A stretch of 64,000 bases of DNA from an uncultured Pseudomonadota bacterium (GCA_902761535.1 CACWKS010000001.1:1-64000); one strand, 5' to 3'. Counted from the stretch's first letter, positions 24,520-33,275 are shown. Notes: generated by a model not told the origin, from the sequence alone. Numbers and translations: made by a program.

Positions 24520-24780
24520 TTTAACAAAAGTGCCTATGTGTGACTGGATATTGTTCGAACTTAACTTGTTGATTTTTAAGGAAACTTATCCTAAAGAGTT
24601 CGAAGATTGTCCGGTGTATGGCATATTTTATGCTAAACATTCGAACTAGTTTAAGTGCTTGTATATAAAAGAAAAAATCGCCATTTCTGACGACTTTTGA
24701 ACTCTTGCTGGGGTGGCAGGATGGGCTCGTTGCACTTCGCCGCTGCGTCGTCGCAAGTGCGGCGATATTTCCGTCTCGCT
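24520..24780 (-). repeat. Island repeat R4 (inverted) with tRNA-Gln element core
   Basis: Read on the minus strand it holds, in order, the T-loop element core (24779-24722), the tRNA-Gln tail ATCCTGCCACCCCAGC (24721-24706), the terminator GTCGTCAGAAATGGCGATTTTT (about 24698-24672, quoted in part) and the conserved right block up to CACACATAGGCACTTTTGTT. It therefore combines the element found after tRNA-Gln (16647-16713) with the R1/R2 type repeat, in inverse orientation. It defines the right edge of the island, 130 bp before tolA. Confidence 0.85.
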
Positions 24781-24911
24781 TGTTTCTCCTTATCTAACTC
24801 GCTTTACCTCAAATAAAAATACATTATCTGAAACCGATAAAATAGTGTTTTTTATCTTTTAACAAAAAAGTCGCCACTATAAAAACCCTCATTAAGGCAA
24901 CAAAAAACTTT

Positions 24912-25838
24912 TTACCTTATCGACTTATCAATCGGATTAAATCTCAGGCGCAAAACTTGCCACTTATCATATCTGTCGGCATATTTCTCCGCCAAAATTT
25001 CTTTATAAACCGGCTCGCAAATATGCACTGCACGTACCGCCGAATTAGCCACCGAACGGAAATGTCCGTCAGTATTATACCGACTCTTATCCATAACTTC
25101 CACCGCACGCACCGTACCGTTTTGGTTCAGAGCAGCCTTAATCTCAATCACCATATCCTCAATCCCCATCGCACCGGGATCAAGATTCCAACATTGACGC
25201 AAACGCCCAGCCAAAGCATCCATCTCTGATATCGACAATTCACTAAAATACGAGCCGATTGTGCCTCCCTCAACTCCCATATTGGCAACTTTAGTTCCTT
25301 CTTTAATCGTAGCACTGTCTGCCTGATCCGCCTCTTGTGCCAGTTTATCAACACTTGCCAACAAACTCTTCAACGGATTAGCCAATTGCGGCTCCGATTT
25401 TTTGGGCTGTTCTTTTTTCGGTTCAGGCTTTTTCTCCGGTTTCTTTTCCGGCTTAGGCTTTGGTTTAGGTGCTGCCGGCTTTTTCGGCTGCGGTGCTACC
25501 ATAAAACTCTTCTTCGGCTCTTCGGGAGCTTTTTCTTCCGCCTTTGGTTCAGGCTTTTTAGATTCTTCCTTTATATCTTCTTTAACCGGAGCTGGTTCAT
25601 CTTTGGTATAATTTTCTTCTATCTTACGTTTTTCAACCGTGGCCGCTTTATCTTCTTCGCCAAACTTAGCTTTAGGCGGCAAATTAGTCATCTCGGATAT
25701 TTTAACATCTTGCAAATCAACAATAATCGGAACTTGTCCGGCCGGCGTTTTATTCCACCAAAACATCGGTAGTTTTACCATGAACAATGCTAAAACCGCT
25801 AAATGCAAAGCTATTGATTTTTTTAAGCCCGATTTCAT
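24912..25838 (-). CDS. tolA: TolA-like envelope protein
   Basis: This 308-residue protein has an N-terminal membrane helix (about 8-28), a long central stretch of Pro/Lys/Glu repeats (KPKPKPEKKPEKKPEPKKEQ, about 110-150) spanning the periplasm, and a C-terminal domain of about 110 residues with a Cys pair (RQCWNLDP and AVHICEPV) like TolA/TonB C-termini. With TolQ and TolR it couples proton motive force to outer-membrane constriction during division. Six bases separate it from tolR. The usual downstream tolB and pal are absent here; the island end lies there instead. Confidence 0.85.
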   Translation of the reverse strand: MKSGLKKSIALHLAVLALFMVKLPMFWWNKTPAGQVPIIVDLQDVKISEMTNLPPKAKFGEEDKAATVEKRKIEENYTKDEPAPVKEDIKEESKKPEPKAEEKAPEEPKKSFMVAPQPKKPAAPKPKPKPEKKPEKKPEPKKEQPKKSEPQLANPLKSLLASVDKLAQEADQADSATIKEGTKVANMGVEGGTIGSYFSELSISEMDALAGRLRQCWNLDPGAMGIEDMVIEIKAALNQNGTVRAVEVMDKSRYNTDGHFRSVANSAVRAVHICEPVYKEILAEKYADRYDKWQVLRLRFNPIDKSIR

Positions 25839-25844
25839 TTGCTT

Positions 25845-26276
25845 CTATTTTTTCCTGTTAGCTTTAGGTTCGGTTTTCAATCCTACTTTTTCAAATCCAG
25901 CCTCTTTCAACAAGGCCATTAAACCGATAACTCTTCCGTATTCCGCTCCCTGATCGCCCGAAATGGTAATTGTAACCTCATCATTCTCGGCTCTGATTGC
26001 CTTAACTTTATCAACAATCTTATCAGCGGGAATCTCGTTTTTTCCGATATAGTAATACCCGTCTTTATCCACGCTGATATTTATCGAAGTATCTTCACCG
26101 GTCAAATTTTTGCCGCCGACTTTAGGCAAATCCAACGCAATACCCGAAGTCATCAAGGGTGCTGCCACCATAAACACCACCAACAAAACCATCATTACAT
26201 CCATCAAATTGGTTATATTTATATCTGAATTCAGGCGAAATCGCTTTGAACGACGACGAAGTTGAACTCCCTGCAT
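25845..26276 (-). CDS. tolR: TolR (ExbD family) proton-channel subunit
   Basis: This 143-residue protein has one membrane helix (about 22-42). The family's proton-path Asp lies in the helix in NLMDVMMVLLVVFMVAAP. The periplasmic part has the ExbD/TolR pattern GIALDLPKVGGKNL and VTISGDQGAEYGRVIGLM. It partners TolQ and TolA. The start is two bases after tolQ, and a six-base gap leads to tolA, so all three are one operon. Confidence 0.9.
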   Translation of the reverse strand: MQGVQLRRRSKRFRLNSDINITNLMDVMMVLLVVFMVAAPLMTSGIALDLPKVGGKNLTGEDTSINISVDKDGYYYIGKNEIPADKIVDKVKAIRAENDEVTITISGDQGAEYGRVIGLMALLKEAGFEKVGLKTEPKANRKK

Positions 26277-26278
26277 AA

Positions 26279-27022
26279 CTATTCTCCCGCCATATCGGCT
26301 CTGATTGCGCTGTCATCAATTTCGCGCGACATTATGGTTGAAAATTCCGACATAAAAGCTTCCAATTTCTTGGCATATCTATCCAAATCCGAAGAAATCT
26401 TGTTATAAGCTACTACCGCCGGAATCGCAGCAATCAATCCGAAAGCCGTGGTGAACAATGCTTCAGCAATACCCGGAGCCATTGCAGACAACGAGTTGCT
26501 CTGCGTCAAAGCAATTGCATTAAAACTGTTAATAATGCCCCAAACCGTACCGAACAATCCGACCAAAGGTGCTACCGATCCGGTTGAAGCCAAAAATCCC
26601 AAATGGGTTTCCAATGAATCCAAATCCTTATCCATTGTTACCATCATCGCTTTTTCAATGCGTTGTTGTAACGACACCCCGCGCAAACCTCTATCGGTCT
26701 TAGCTTTTAAAATATTGGTACGTTTCCATTCCTTCATTGCCGCCATAAACATATTAGCCATCGGTTCATTCGGCGATGCCCCCAGAGAATCATACAATCT
26801 GTCCAACGATCCCCCGGACCAAAAACTCTCCTCAAATTTAGCGGTTTTTTGTTTTAATTGGCGCAACAATCCCATTTTTTCAAAAATAATTGCCCACGAC
26901 CAAACCGATGCCAAAATCAACCCGATTAACACTACTTTAGTCACGCTGTCAGCCGACCAAACCAAATCCCACATCGAGCTTCCGCCTGTCTCTGTTGCAT
27001 TTTCAATAACTTCCGTTTCCAT
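26279..27022 (-). CDS. tolQ: TolQ (MotA/ExbB family) proton-channel subunit
   Basis: This 247-residue inner-membrane protein has three helices: about 20-42, 135-155 and 170-195 region. The MotA/TolQ/ExbB signature includes FLASTGSVAPLVGLFGTVWG and APGIAEALFTTAFGLIAAIPAVVAYN. It forms the channel that drives TolA. ATG 27022 follows AGGTGAAAGAA. An upstream extension to 27073 would add 17 residues without a ribosome site. Confidence 0.9.
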   Translation of the reverse strand: METEVIENATETGGSSMWDLVWSADSVTKVVLIGLILASVWSWAIIFEKMGLLRQLKQKTAKFEESFWSGGSLDRLYDSLGASPNEPMANMFMAAMKEWKRTNILKAKTDRGLRGVSLQQRIEKAMMVTMDKDLDSLETHLGFLASTGSVAPLVGLFGTVWGIINSFNAIALTQSNSLSAMAPGIAEALFTTAFGLIAAIPAVVAYNKISSDLDRYAKKLEAFMSEFSTIMSREIDDSAIRADMAGE

Positions 27023-27073
27023 TTCTTTCACCTTTATAATCAAAATTGTAAAACCTTGTCGCCAACATAACAA

Positions 27074-27441
27074 AAAATCCTAAATAATCAATTAACTTTA
27101 CTTAGTTTTTATAACTTTTTTATTTAGTTTCGACCAAATTTATAGTTGGAAAAACAATATGCATAAAAATATATTTTATATAACTGATGGCCAAGATTAA
27201 TGTAAATTATTGTTTGAAATAGAAAATTTGGAATAATCTGTGACAACCTCAATAGAACCAACGTTTATAGAATTTATAATAAATTAGAAGAATCTGTAAA
27301 ACTTGGAAAATTATGAACAATTTACTTAATCGGCACCCTTCTGGCTCTCCTAATATTGAAATTCCTCAAACAAATACAACAAATACATCTCCATATTATA
27401 ACCGGAATCAACCAAAATCCCTATAATAAATCTTCTCAATT
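27074..27441. other. AT-rich intergenic region upstream of tolQ
   Basis: About 370 bp with no supported gene. It must hold the tolQRA promoter on the minus strand. I see no convincing consensus pair and no repeat of the island type. Confidence 0.4.
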
Positions 27442-27472
27442 AAAAAAGCTCGACCTCACGTCGAGCTTTTTT
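27442..27472. terminator. Terminator of the F0 ATP synthase operon
   Basis: AAAAAAGCTCGAC-CTCAC-GTCGAGCTTTTTT is a perfect hairpin, 15 bp beyond the atpF stop codon and usable in both directions. Confidence 0.9.
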
Positions 27473-27486
27473 TCAAACCAGAGCTG

Positions 27487-28095
27487 TTATGCCGCTTTTT
27501 CTAATTCTTTAATCGCGTCATCTATCAACTTTTCCTGCGATTTATCATCTAATTCTTTTTGCAACAGTTTCCTCACCGTTGCCATAGTCAACTCAGCGGT
27601 TTTCACTGCCACCTCTCCGGCCGCATTCTCCTCTGCCAATGCCAAATGAGCTTTGGTTTCTTCTTCACGTTTTTTCATATCTGCTTCCAAACGCTGCAAA
27701 GTTTCTCTCTTCAAAATCTCCACCTCATGTTCGGAACGCTTTAACATTTCAGCGGCTTCTTTTTCTGCACCACGAAATTTACGCTCATATTCCGCCAACA
27801 TTCTTTGTGCATCTTCCTTTAAATCAACCGCCTCTTTAATTCTTTGGGCAATTTGTTCACCTCGACCGCGCAATAATCCCATAACTGCTTTGCCAACCGG
27901 GCGAGCTAACAACAAAACCACCAGCACAAAAGCCATACCGACCCAAAATTCAGCTTCCAAATAAAAAGCCTCATGTCCATGTGTACTTAATTCTTGTGCA
28001 GTATTTTCCAAAGCTGTCGCCACACTTTCCGCCGCATTTAAAACTGCATCTTGCGTAGCATCTATAATCTCTTTATTGGGCATAACTTCATCCAT
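27487..28095 (-). CDS. atpF: ATP synthase F0 subunit b
   Basis: This 202-residue peripheral stalk subunit has a membrane helix at about 50-68 (FWVGMAFVLVVLLLARPVG) followed by a long charged coiled coil. An N-terminal extension of about 45 residues precedes the helix, longer than in E. coli b but seen in alphaproteobacterial b subunits. It lies after b', in the order typical of alphaproteobacteria, with a four-base gap. It links F1 to subunit a as a heterodimer with b'. Confidence 0.9.
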   Translation of the reverse strand: MDEVMPNKEIIDATQDAVLNAAESVATALENTAQELSTHGHEAFYLEAEFWVGMAFVLVVLLLARPVGKAVMGLLRGRGEQIAQRIKEAVDLKEDAQRMLAEYERKFRGAEKEAAEMLKRSEHEVEILKRETLQRLEADMKKREEETKAHLALAEENAAGEVAVKTAELTMATVRKLLQKELDDKSQEKLIDDAIKELEKAA

Positions 28096-28099
28096 CTGC

Positions 28100-28585
28100 C
28101 TATTCCTTCTTCAAGCTGTCCAACACCTTTTGTGCCTTATCTAAACTAACTCCGGCAAACCCGACTTTTGCCAACACATCAACCGCCAAAGTTGCTGCGG
28201 CATCTTCCACTTTTTGCAAAGCTTTATTTTTTGCCGCATCAATCCGTTTTTCCCCTTGTTCTATTTCAGCATTAAGTCTGGCAGCCAAATCCGATTGCTT
28301 GCGAGTAACTGTTTCATTCAACTCGTCTTTTGTTTTTTGCAATTCCATATTGGCTTTTTGACTGGCCTCGCGCACAGCCGTCTCATAACGTGTTATTCCT
28401 TCTTCGACTCGCTTTTTCAGCTCAGTTGCTTTGGCTAATTCGCCGTCAATTTTTTCTTTACGCAAATTAATCATCTCCGCAGTCTTAGGAATAATGAATT
28501 TACTCATTATAAACAACAAAGTAAAAAAACAAATCGTCAACCAAAAAAACTGCGACGGAAAAACACTAAAATCTAACTGTGGCAT
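28100..28585 (-). CDS. atpF': ATP synthase F0 subunit b'
   Basis: This 161-residue second stalk subunit starts MPQLDFSVFPSQFFWLTICF, with the membrane helix at about 10-30, then a coiled coil rich in Lys/Glu. The start PQLDxxxxxxQxFWL is diagnostic for b' of alphaproteobacteria, cyanobacteria and plastids. It pairs with subunit b from the next gene. Confidence 0.9.
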   Translation of the reverse strand: MPQLDFSVFPSQFFWLTICFFTLLFIMSKFIIPKTAEMINLRKEKIDGELAKATELKKRVEEGITRYETAVREASQKANMELQKTKDELNETVTRKQSDLAARLNAEIEQGEKRIDAAKNKALQKVEDAAATLAVDVLAKVGFAGVSLDKAQKVLDSLKKE

Positions 28586-28687
28586 ACCTCAAACCCCAAT
28601 CACCAATTTTGCCTTACCAATGCGGAAACTCAAAAAAGAAGCTATCGAGTTTCCGCTTATGATAAGGATTATCAATAAATATATTAA

Positions 28688-28909
28688 CTAGTTGCCGGTT
28701 AACATAACCAAAGCAATAACCAAAGCATACAAAGCAATGGCTTCTACGGCGGCAAATCCGGCCCAACCGTAAATATCAACGTCCTTCTTAACTTGAGGAT
28801 TGCGACCAACGGTCGAAATAATAGTTGTCCAAACTTGTGACACACCCCAAGCAGCAACAGTCATTGATAAAGCGCACAATCCGGCACCGATATAAGCTAA
28901 TGGTTCCAT
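28688..28909 (-). CDS. atpE: ATP synthase F0 subunit c
   Basis: This 73-residue proteolipid has two helices joined by the polar loop GRNPQ. The ion-binding Glu lies in AAVEAIALYALV (about residue 55). The residue after it is Ala, not Ser/Thr, and the first helix lacks the sodium-type Gln, so it is a proton ring. AAAGGATTAAA precedes the start. About 100 bp separate it from b', perhaps allowing higher expression of c. Confidence 0.95.
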   Translation of the reverse strand: MEPLAYIGAGLCALSMTVAAWGVSQVWTTIISTVGRNPQVKKDVDIYGWAGFAAVEAIALYALVIALVMLTGN

Positions 28910-28958
28910 AATTTTAATCCTTTCATTTAATCAAATAAGTTTCGTATCCATAATTATA

Positions 28959-29681
28959 TTAGTGTTCATGAATTGCATCACCGAGGTAAATACAACTCAG
29001 CACTGTATAAATAAAGGCTTGCAGCAAAGAGATAAAAATCTCAAAGCATATAATCGCGCTGTCAAACAACAACGGGACCGCCCCTAATACCCCCAGCCCG
29101 ACAATGAAGCCGGCGATAATCTTCAACATAATATGACCGACTGTCATATTAGCAACCAAACGCACTGTCAAGCTGAACGGCTTTGACAGAAACGAAATCA
29201 TCTCAATCGGCACAATCAGCGGTGCCAAAGCAAGCGGTATACCTCTCGGCAAAAATGTTCGCAACCAACCGATTCTTTTCTTTTTTATACCGATACAAAT
29301 ATTAAACAATAAAGCAATAATCGATAAACATCCGACCGCAGTTAAATGTGACGTAAAAGTAAATGCATACGGAAACAACCCCAAAACATTACCGAAGGCA
29401 ACAAAAGTAAATACCGTGAAAATAAACGGAAAATATTTTAATCCTTCAACTCCGACATTTTCACGCAACAGATTATGCACAAACTCATACATCCCTTCCA
29501 CTAAAGATTGAGCAGCATTAGGCACCAACGTTCTTTTACGCAAACACAATCCGAACATAAACGTACAAGCAACCACCGCAATCACCATAAATAGCGACGA
29601 ATTGGTAAACGACACATCAACATCACCGATTTTTATCGGCATAAGCGTCTTTATTTCAAATTGTTCCATCGGATTTGACAT
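28959..29681 (-). CDS. atpB: ATP synthase F0 subunit a
   Basis: This 240-residue membrane protein forms the proton half-channels. The essential Arg sits in SLTVRLVANMTVGHIML (about 174-190), with the Gln/His and Glu partners in the last helices (SLLQAFIYTVLSCIYLGDAI). ATG 29681 has AGGAG nine bases upstream; the frame's TTG three codons before lies too close to that site. It follows atpI by about a dozen bases. Confidence 0.95.
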   Translation of the reverse strand: MSNPMEQFEIKTLMPIKIGDVDVSFTNSSLFMVIAVVACTFMFGLCLRKRTLVPNAAQSLVEGMYEFVHNLLRENVGVEGLKYFPFIFTVFTFVAFGNVLGLFPYAFTFTSHLTAVGCLSIIALLFNICIGIKKKRIGWLRTFLPRGIPLALAPLIVPIEMISFLSKPFSLTVRLVANMTVGHIMLKIIAGFIVGLGVLGAVPLLFDSAIICFEIFISLLQAFIYTVLSCIYLGDAIHEH

Positions 29682-29693
29682 AAATCCCAACTC

Positions 29694-29996
29694 CTATTTT
29701 TTATTTTCTTCTGCTTTGGCCAAGCGATACACATTCAAAATTCCGGCCGCTCCGCCAAAAATTAAAAAAACAATCAAACACCACGGCTTTGTTCCAAACC
29801 AACTATCCAAAACATAACCTAATGCCGCCCCCACAATCACCGCTGATAACAAATCGGCACAGATTCTTAAACCGATTCGCGATGCTCGTGTCTTGTCGGA
29901 ATCGCTTTTACTTTCATGCCGTAAACTAGCCTCTTTAGCTTTCAACTCGGCAATTTTTCTATCCAACAATTCGACATCTTTTGGCATTTTTATCAT
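29694..29996 (-). CDS. atpI: ATP synthase assembly protein AtpI
   Basis: This 100-residue protein has an N-terminal charged helix (RKIAELKAKEASLRHE) and two membrane helices with the alphaproteobacterial AtpI pattern GLRICADLLSAVIVGAALGYVLDSWFGTKPW. It assists assembly of the c-ring. It is the first gene of the F0 operon, with atpB, E, F' and F after it; F1 genes are elsewhere, as in most alphaproteobacteria. Confidence 0.85.
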   Translation of the reverse strand: MIKMPKDVELLDRKIAELKAKEASLRHESKSDSDKTRASRIGLRICADLLSAVIVGAALGYVLDSWFGTKPWCLIVFLIFGGAAGILNVYRLAKAEENKK

Positions 29997-30057
29997 GAGA
30001 GAGAGCCTACAACACTATTTATTAATCAGTTATTAAAAAAATCAATTATTCCACAGA

Positions 30058-30780
30058 CTAATTATAAATAGCACTTAAATGCTTATCTATAATTTTTTTC
30101 ATATCTTCAAACGAGCGACTTCCAGCGATAGCCTCATTACCCTTACTTGAAGACACAATAAATGTTGGGGTACCTTGAATTCCCAACTTATCCAAACCGG
30201 CCTTTCTGTCCCCCAATATCCGTGCAGCCGTTTTATCATCTTTCAAGCAAATTGCAGCCTTTTCGGCACCTACTCCGCTCCAAGCGGCCAACTTTTTTAA
30301 TTCTTTTTGCGGATCAAAAGACATCATCCAATCGCGTTGTTTTTTAAATAACAGCCCCGCAAAATCAAAATATTTATCCTCGCCCACGCATTCAGCCAAC
30401 AGAGCCGCATCCATCGAATTTTTATCCAAAGGCAAAGGTACAAACACTATTCTTACCGCTCCGTTATCGACATATTCTCTGATAATTTCCGGCAAAACTT
30501 CCAAATGCGTATCGGCACAATGTGAACATCCGAAAGAAGAATATTCATAAACAGTAACTTTTGCATTCCGATTGCCTAAAATATGATCACTCGGAAAAGC
30601 AAAATTAGCCGGTATATCCTTTTTTACAGCCTCTTCTTCCGCAGCATAAGCCTTTCTCAAAACAAAACCCTGTTGCTCATCAAACTCAAATCCTTTTGAT
30701 GATAAATAAAAAGATGCCGCTAATAAAAAAACAACTCCGCCGGCAACCCAAGCACTGACTTTTTTTATAAAACTTTCCAT
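30058..30780 (-). CDS. DsbA-family thiol oxidoreductase
   Basis: This 240-residue protein has an N-terminal anchor (about 10-29) and a thioredoxin fold with active site CSHC in YEYSSFGCSHCADTHLE (about 80-96) and the cis-Pro loop IQGTPTFIVSSS near 205-216. It is close to the BdbD/DsbA-like oxidoreductases that alphaproteobacteria carry beside the DUF721 gene. The start used is ATG 30780; an upstream TTG extension overlaps the DUF721 gene. It is coupled to DUF721 with a four-base gap. Confidence 0.85.
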   Translation of the reverse strand: MESFIKKVSAWVAGGVVFLLAASFYLSSKGFEFDEQQGFVLRKAYAAEEEAVKKDIPANFAFPSDHILGNRNAKVTVYEYSSFGCSHCADTHLEVLPEIIREYVDNGAVRIVFVPLPLDKNSMDAALLAECVGEDKYFDFAGLLFKKQRDWMMSFDPQKELKKLAAWSGVGAEKAAICLKDDKTAARILGDRKAGLDKLGIQGTPTFIVSSSKGNEAIAGSRSFEDMKKIIDKHLSAIYN

Positions 30781-30784
30781 TTTT

Positions 30785-31309
30785 CTATCCGTTCTTCTTA
30801 TTATTCGCCACAATTGCACGTCCTAATTTTTCTAAAGTTGCGCGCAATTCTTGATTATTAATTCCTTTTAACTGTTGCCTAATATAATTTTCTTCTTCCT
30901 CGCTAACAAGTTTTTTTTCAGAGTTATCACTAGATAAAGACAATTCTTTCGCTATTTGCAGATTCTGCATTATTTTCAAACGCTCAACTGCCTCATAGCC
31001 GAAAAAAACATTCACCTTACTTAATACAATCTTTGATTTTTGTTGCAATTCCAACGCCAATGCACCGCTTGCCGCCTCGATATATAACACTCCTCCTTTA
31101 CGCTCGTCTTTCTTAAAATCTATCCTTATCGGCTTAGTTAATTTTGCTAACTCTTCTCCGACAATCTCACCCCAATTAGCTATTACATCAGCTTCAACAA
31201 AAGCTTTTCTGCCTAATATTTTGCGCGCAAAAACACCCACGACTGCATCCATACTGCACAAATCGCCGCATCTGCGTTCCGAACTTACGATTTCTTTTTC
31301 ATTTTTCAT
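30785..31309 (-). CDS. DUF721 (DciA-like) protein
   Basis: This 174-residue protein has an N-terminal DUF721 domain (about 20-110): the pattern VIANWGEIVGEELAKLTKPI and GVLYIEAASGALALELQQK is diagnostic. The family includes DciA, a loader or regulator of the replicative helicase DnaB in bacteria lacking DnaC. The C-terminal part is charged and ends in a short helical motif (LRATLEKLGRAIVAN). The neighbouring DsbA-like gene is a conserved partner in alphaproteobacteria. Assignment to DciA function is by family only. Confidence 0.8.
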   Translation of the reverse strand: MKNEKEIVSSERRCGDLCSMDAVVGVFARKILGRKAFVEADVIANWGEIVGEELAKLTKPIRIDFKKDERKGGVLYIEAASGALALELQQKSKIVLSKVNVFFGYEAVERLKIMQNLQIAKELSLSSDNSEKKLVSEEEENYIRQQLKGINNQELRATLEKLGRAIVANNKKNG

Positions 31310-31412
31310 AATGATTCAATTTGTAACAAACTCTATTCACAAGCGCAAGGCTTTTATTGACTCTTTACTCTTATCGCGAATATAATTCTTTCACAACTGC
31401 GAGGAACTATCA

Positions 31413-31700
31413 ATGGAAAACGGACAAATCATAACGGCAATTTTAGGTTTAATATTTGTACTTGGTTTAGCTCTTATAACCATTGCCATACTAAAATGGT
31501 TGCAAACTAAAGGAGCCGATTTTTGTTTATGCAAAAAAATTAAAAACACCAAACATATCAATATAATTGAACAACGCCGCCTTGATACTCGCAATTCAAT
31601 AGTTTTACTGGAAAACGACGGTAATCGTTACTTATTATTGGTCGGAGCCGATTCGTCGATTATCATCGACCAAACCAAAGTGAAAGGTTCTGCCAAATGA
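31413..31700 (+). CDS. fliO: FliO-like flagellar export protein
   Basis: This 95-residue protein has one membrane helix (about 6-28) and a small cytoplasmic domain with the FliO pattern INIIEQRRLDTRNSIVLLEN and LLLVGADSSIII. FliO helps assemble FliP into the flagellar export gate. GAGGA lies upstream of the ATG. Its last four bases overlap fliP, confirming the pair. Confidence 0.8.
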   Translation: MENGQIITAILGLIFVLGLALITIAILKWLQTKGADFCLCKKIKNTKHINIIEQRRLDTRNSIVLLENDGNRYLLLVGADSSIIIDQTKVKGSAK

Positions 31701-32440
31701 TAAAAAAACTTTTCCCGATATTATTTTTATTAGTTGCCGGATTCTTTATTTGTGATTTGGCTTGTGCTCAGACTATCAGCCTTAACATTGATGATGCCTC
31801 AACCGGTTCGGCAACTGCCCGTATTTTCAGCGTATTGGCCCTTATTACCGTATTGTCTTTGGCTCCGTCAATTGTCATCATGATGACATCGTTCACCAGA
31901 TTGATAGTTGTATTTTCGCTCACTCGTTCCGCTCTGGCCACCAATGCCACTCCTCCCAATATGGTTCTCATTTCATTAGCTTTTTTCATGACAATATTTA
32001 TTATGTCGCCTACTTTTGAAAAATCATGGGAAGAAGGCATCAGGCCGGTAATTGATGAAAAAATGGAGCTGTCCGAAGGTTTGGAAAAAGCAGCCCTTCC
32101 TTTAAAAGAATTTATGATAAACAACACTCGTGAAAAAGACTTAATGTTATTCAATGACTTATCTTCCCCCGAAGATAAGGTTGAAAAAATTGAAGAAGCA
32201 CCGCTTAAAATAACCATTCCCGCATTTATGATCAGCGAACTGCGCCGTGCTTTTGAAATAGGTTTCTTAATTTACCTGCCGTTTTTGATAATAGATATGG
32301 TGGTCGCTTCCGTCCTCATGTCTATGGGTATGATGATGCTGCCGCCCAGCGTAATTTCCTTACCGTTTAAGGTTATTTTCTTTGTACTTATTGACGGATG
32401 GTATATGCTGGCCGGCTCGCTGATCAACAGCTTCCACTAA
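31697..32440 (+). CDS. fliP: Flagellar export gate protein FliP
   Basis: This 247-residue protein has a signal-like first helix (about 5-24) then the FliP domain. Diagnostic blocks are MMTSFTRLIVVFSLTRSALAT (quoted up to 20 as MTSFTRLIVVFSLTRSALAT), FFMTIFIMSPTFEKSW, AFMISELRRAFEIGFLIYLP and SMGMMMLPPSVISLPFKVIF. FliP forms the core of the export gate with FliQ and FliR. No other flagellar genes lie nearby; the pair is isolated between core genes, as often occurs in alphaproteobacteria. Confidence 0.95.
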   Translation: MIKKLFPILFLLVAGFFICDLACAQTISLNIDDASTGSATARIFSVLALITVLSLAPSIVIMMTSFTRLIVVFSLTRSALATNATPPNMVLISLAFFMTIFIMSPTFEKSWEEGIRPVIDEKMELSEGLEKAALPLKEFMINNTREKDLMLFNDLSSPEDKVEKIEEAPLKITIPAFMISELRRAFEIGFLIYLPFLIIDMVVASVLMSMGMMMLPPSVISLPFKVIFFVLIDGWYMLAGSLINSFH

Positions 32441-32442
32441 CT

Positions 32443-33273
32443 TTACAGCAATTCACCATGCATTGCTCTTAATCTTTTTATTCTGTCTTGCGTCGAAGGG
32501 TGAGTGCTGAATAATCTCGCCAACCCCGGAATACCGCTGAATGGATTTACTATAAACATATGTGAGGTTTGCGAAGTAGCATTAGCCAATAAATTTCCTT
32601 TTGACGCATCCTCCAGTTTTTGCAAAGCTGATGCCAGCCATTCCGGATGTCTGGTCAAACGAGCAGCTCCCTCATCAGCCTTATATTCACGCTCGCGCGA
32701 AATTGACATTTGAATAATTACCGCTGCAATCGGCATTAATAAAACAGCCAAAGCCCCGTTTCCGCGGTGCTGACCGCCGCTGTTACCAACTCTGGCAAAA
32801 TTTGCTAAATTGGCTATTGCTCCGGCAAAAGTCGCCGCTATCGTACCGGTCAGAATATCATAATGTCGAATATGGCTCATTTCATGCGCCAACACTCCCT
32901 CAATCTCTTTCTCTGACAACATTTTCAACAAACCTTGCGTTGCCGCAACTGCCGCATGCTTGGGATTACGGCCGGTTGCAAAAGCATTCGGCACATCTTC
33001 CGGAATAATATAAACTTTCGGCATCGGTAAATTAGCATTATAAGCCAAACGCTGCACTATCTGATAAAATCGCGGACCTTGTTCCGGTAAAACTTCCACG
33101 GCCTTATATTGCCGCAATACCAATTTATCACTAAAAAAATAACTGAAAAAATTAAGTCCTAAACCGGCAAACAAAGCCATTTTCATACCTTGTTCTCCGC
33201 CAATCATATTACCGAAAAACATAAAGATAAGCACTAATACTGTCATTAAAATAAATGTCTTGCTTCTTCCCAT
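32443..33273 (-). CDS. htpX: Membrane zinc protease HtpX
   Basis: This 276-residue M48-type inner-membrane metalloprotease for quality control has two N-terminal helices (about 4-38), the zinc motif HEMSH (about residue 130) and two further helices (about 143-162, 178-198). The third ligand Glu lies in EYKADEGAARL. The C-terminus FSTHPSTQDRIKRLRAM is typical. It is convergent with fliP with only a two-base gap, and is followed upstream by tcdA in an operon (two-base gap). Confidence 0.95.
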   Translation of the reverse strand: MGRSKTFILMTVLVLIFMFFGNMIGGEQGMKMALFAGLGLNFFSYFFSDKLVLRQYKAVEVLPEQGPRFYQIVQRLAYNANLPMPKVYIIPEDVPNAFATGRNPKHAAVAATQGLLKMLSEKEIEGVLAHEMSHIRHYDILTGTIAATFAGAIANLANFARVGNSGGQHRGNGALAVLLMPIAAVIIQMSISREREYKADEGAARLTRHPEWLASALQKLEDASKGNLLANATSQTSHMFIVNPFSGIPGLARLFSTHPSTQDRIKRLRAMHGELL

Positions 33274-33275
33274 TT

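Noticed and set aside
16480..24780. Conventional integrative element with its own integrase
   Set aside because: The tRNA-adjacent position fits, but none of the island genes resembles a tyrosine or serine recombinase or a transposase.
25335..25772. 145-codon plus-strand frame rich in Phe, Leu and Arg
   Set aside because: It is the shadow of the Pro/Lys repeat region of tolA on the opposite strand.
28688..28909. Sodium-type ATP synthase c ring
   Set aside because: The residue after the binding Glu is Ala and the first-helix Gln is missing, so proton coupling is expected.
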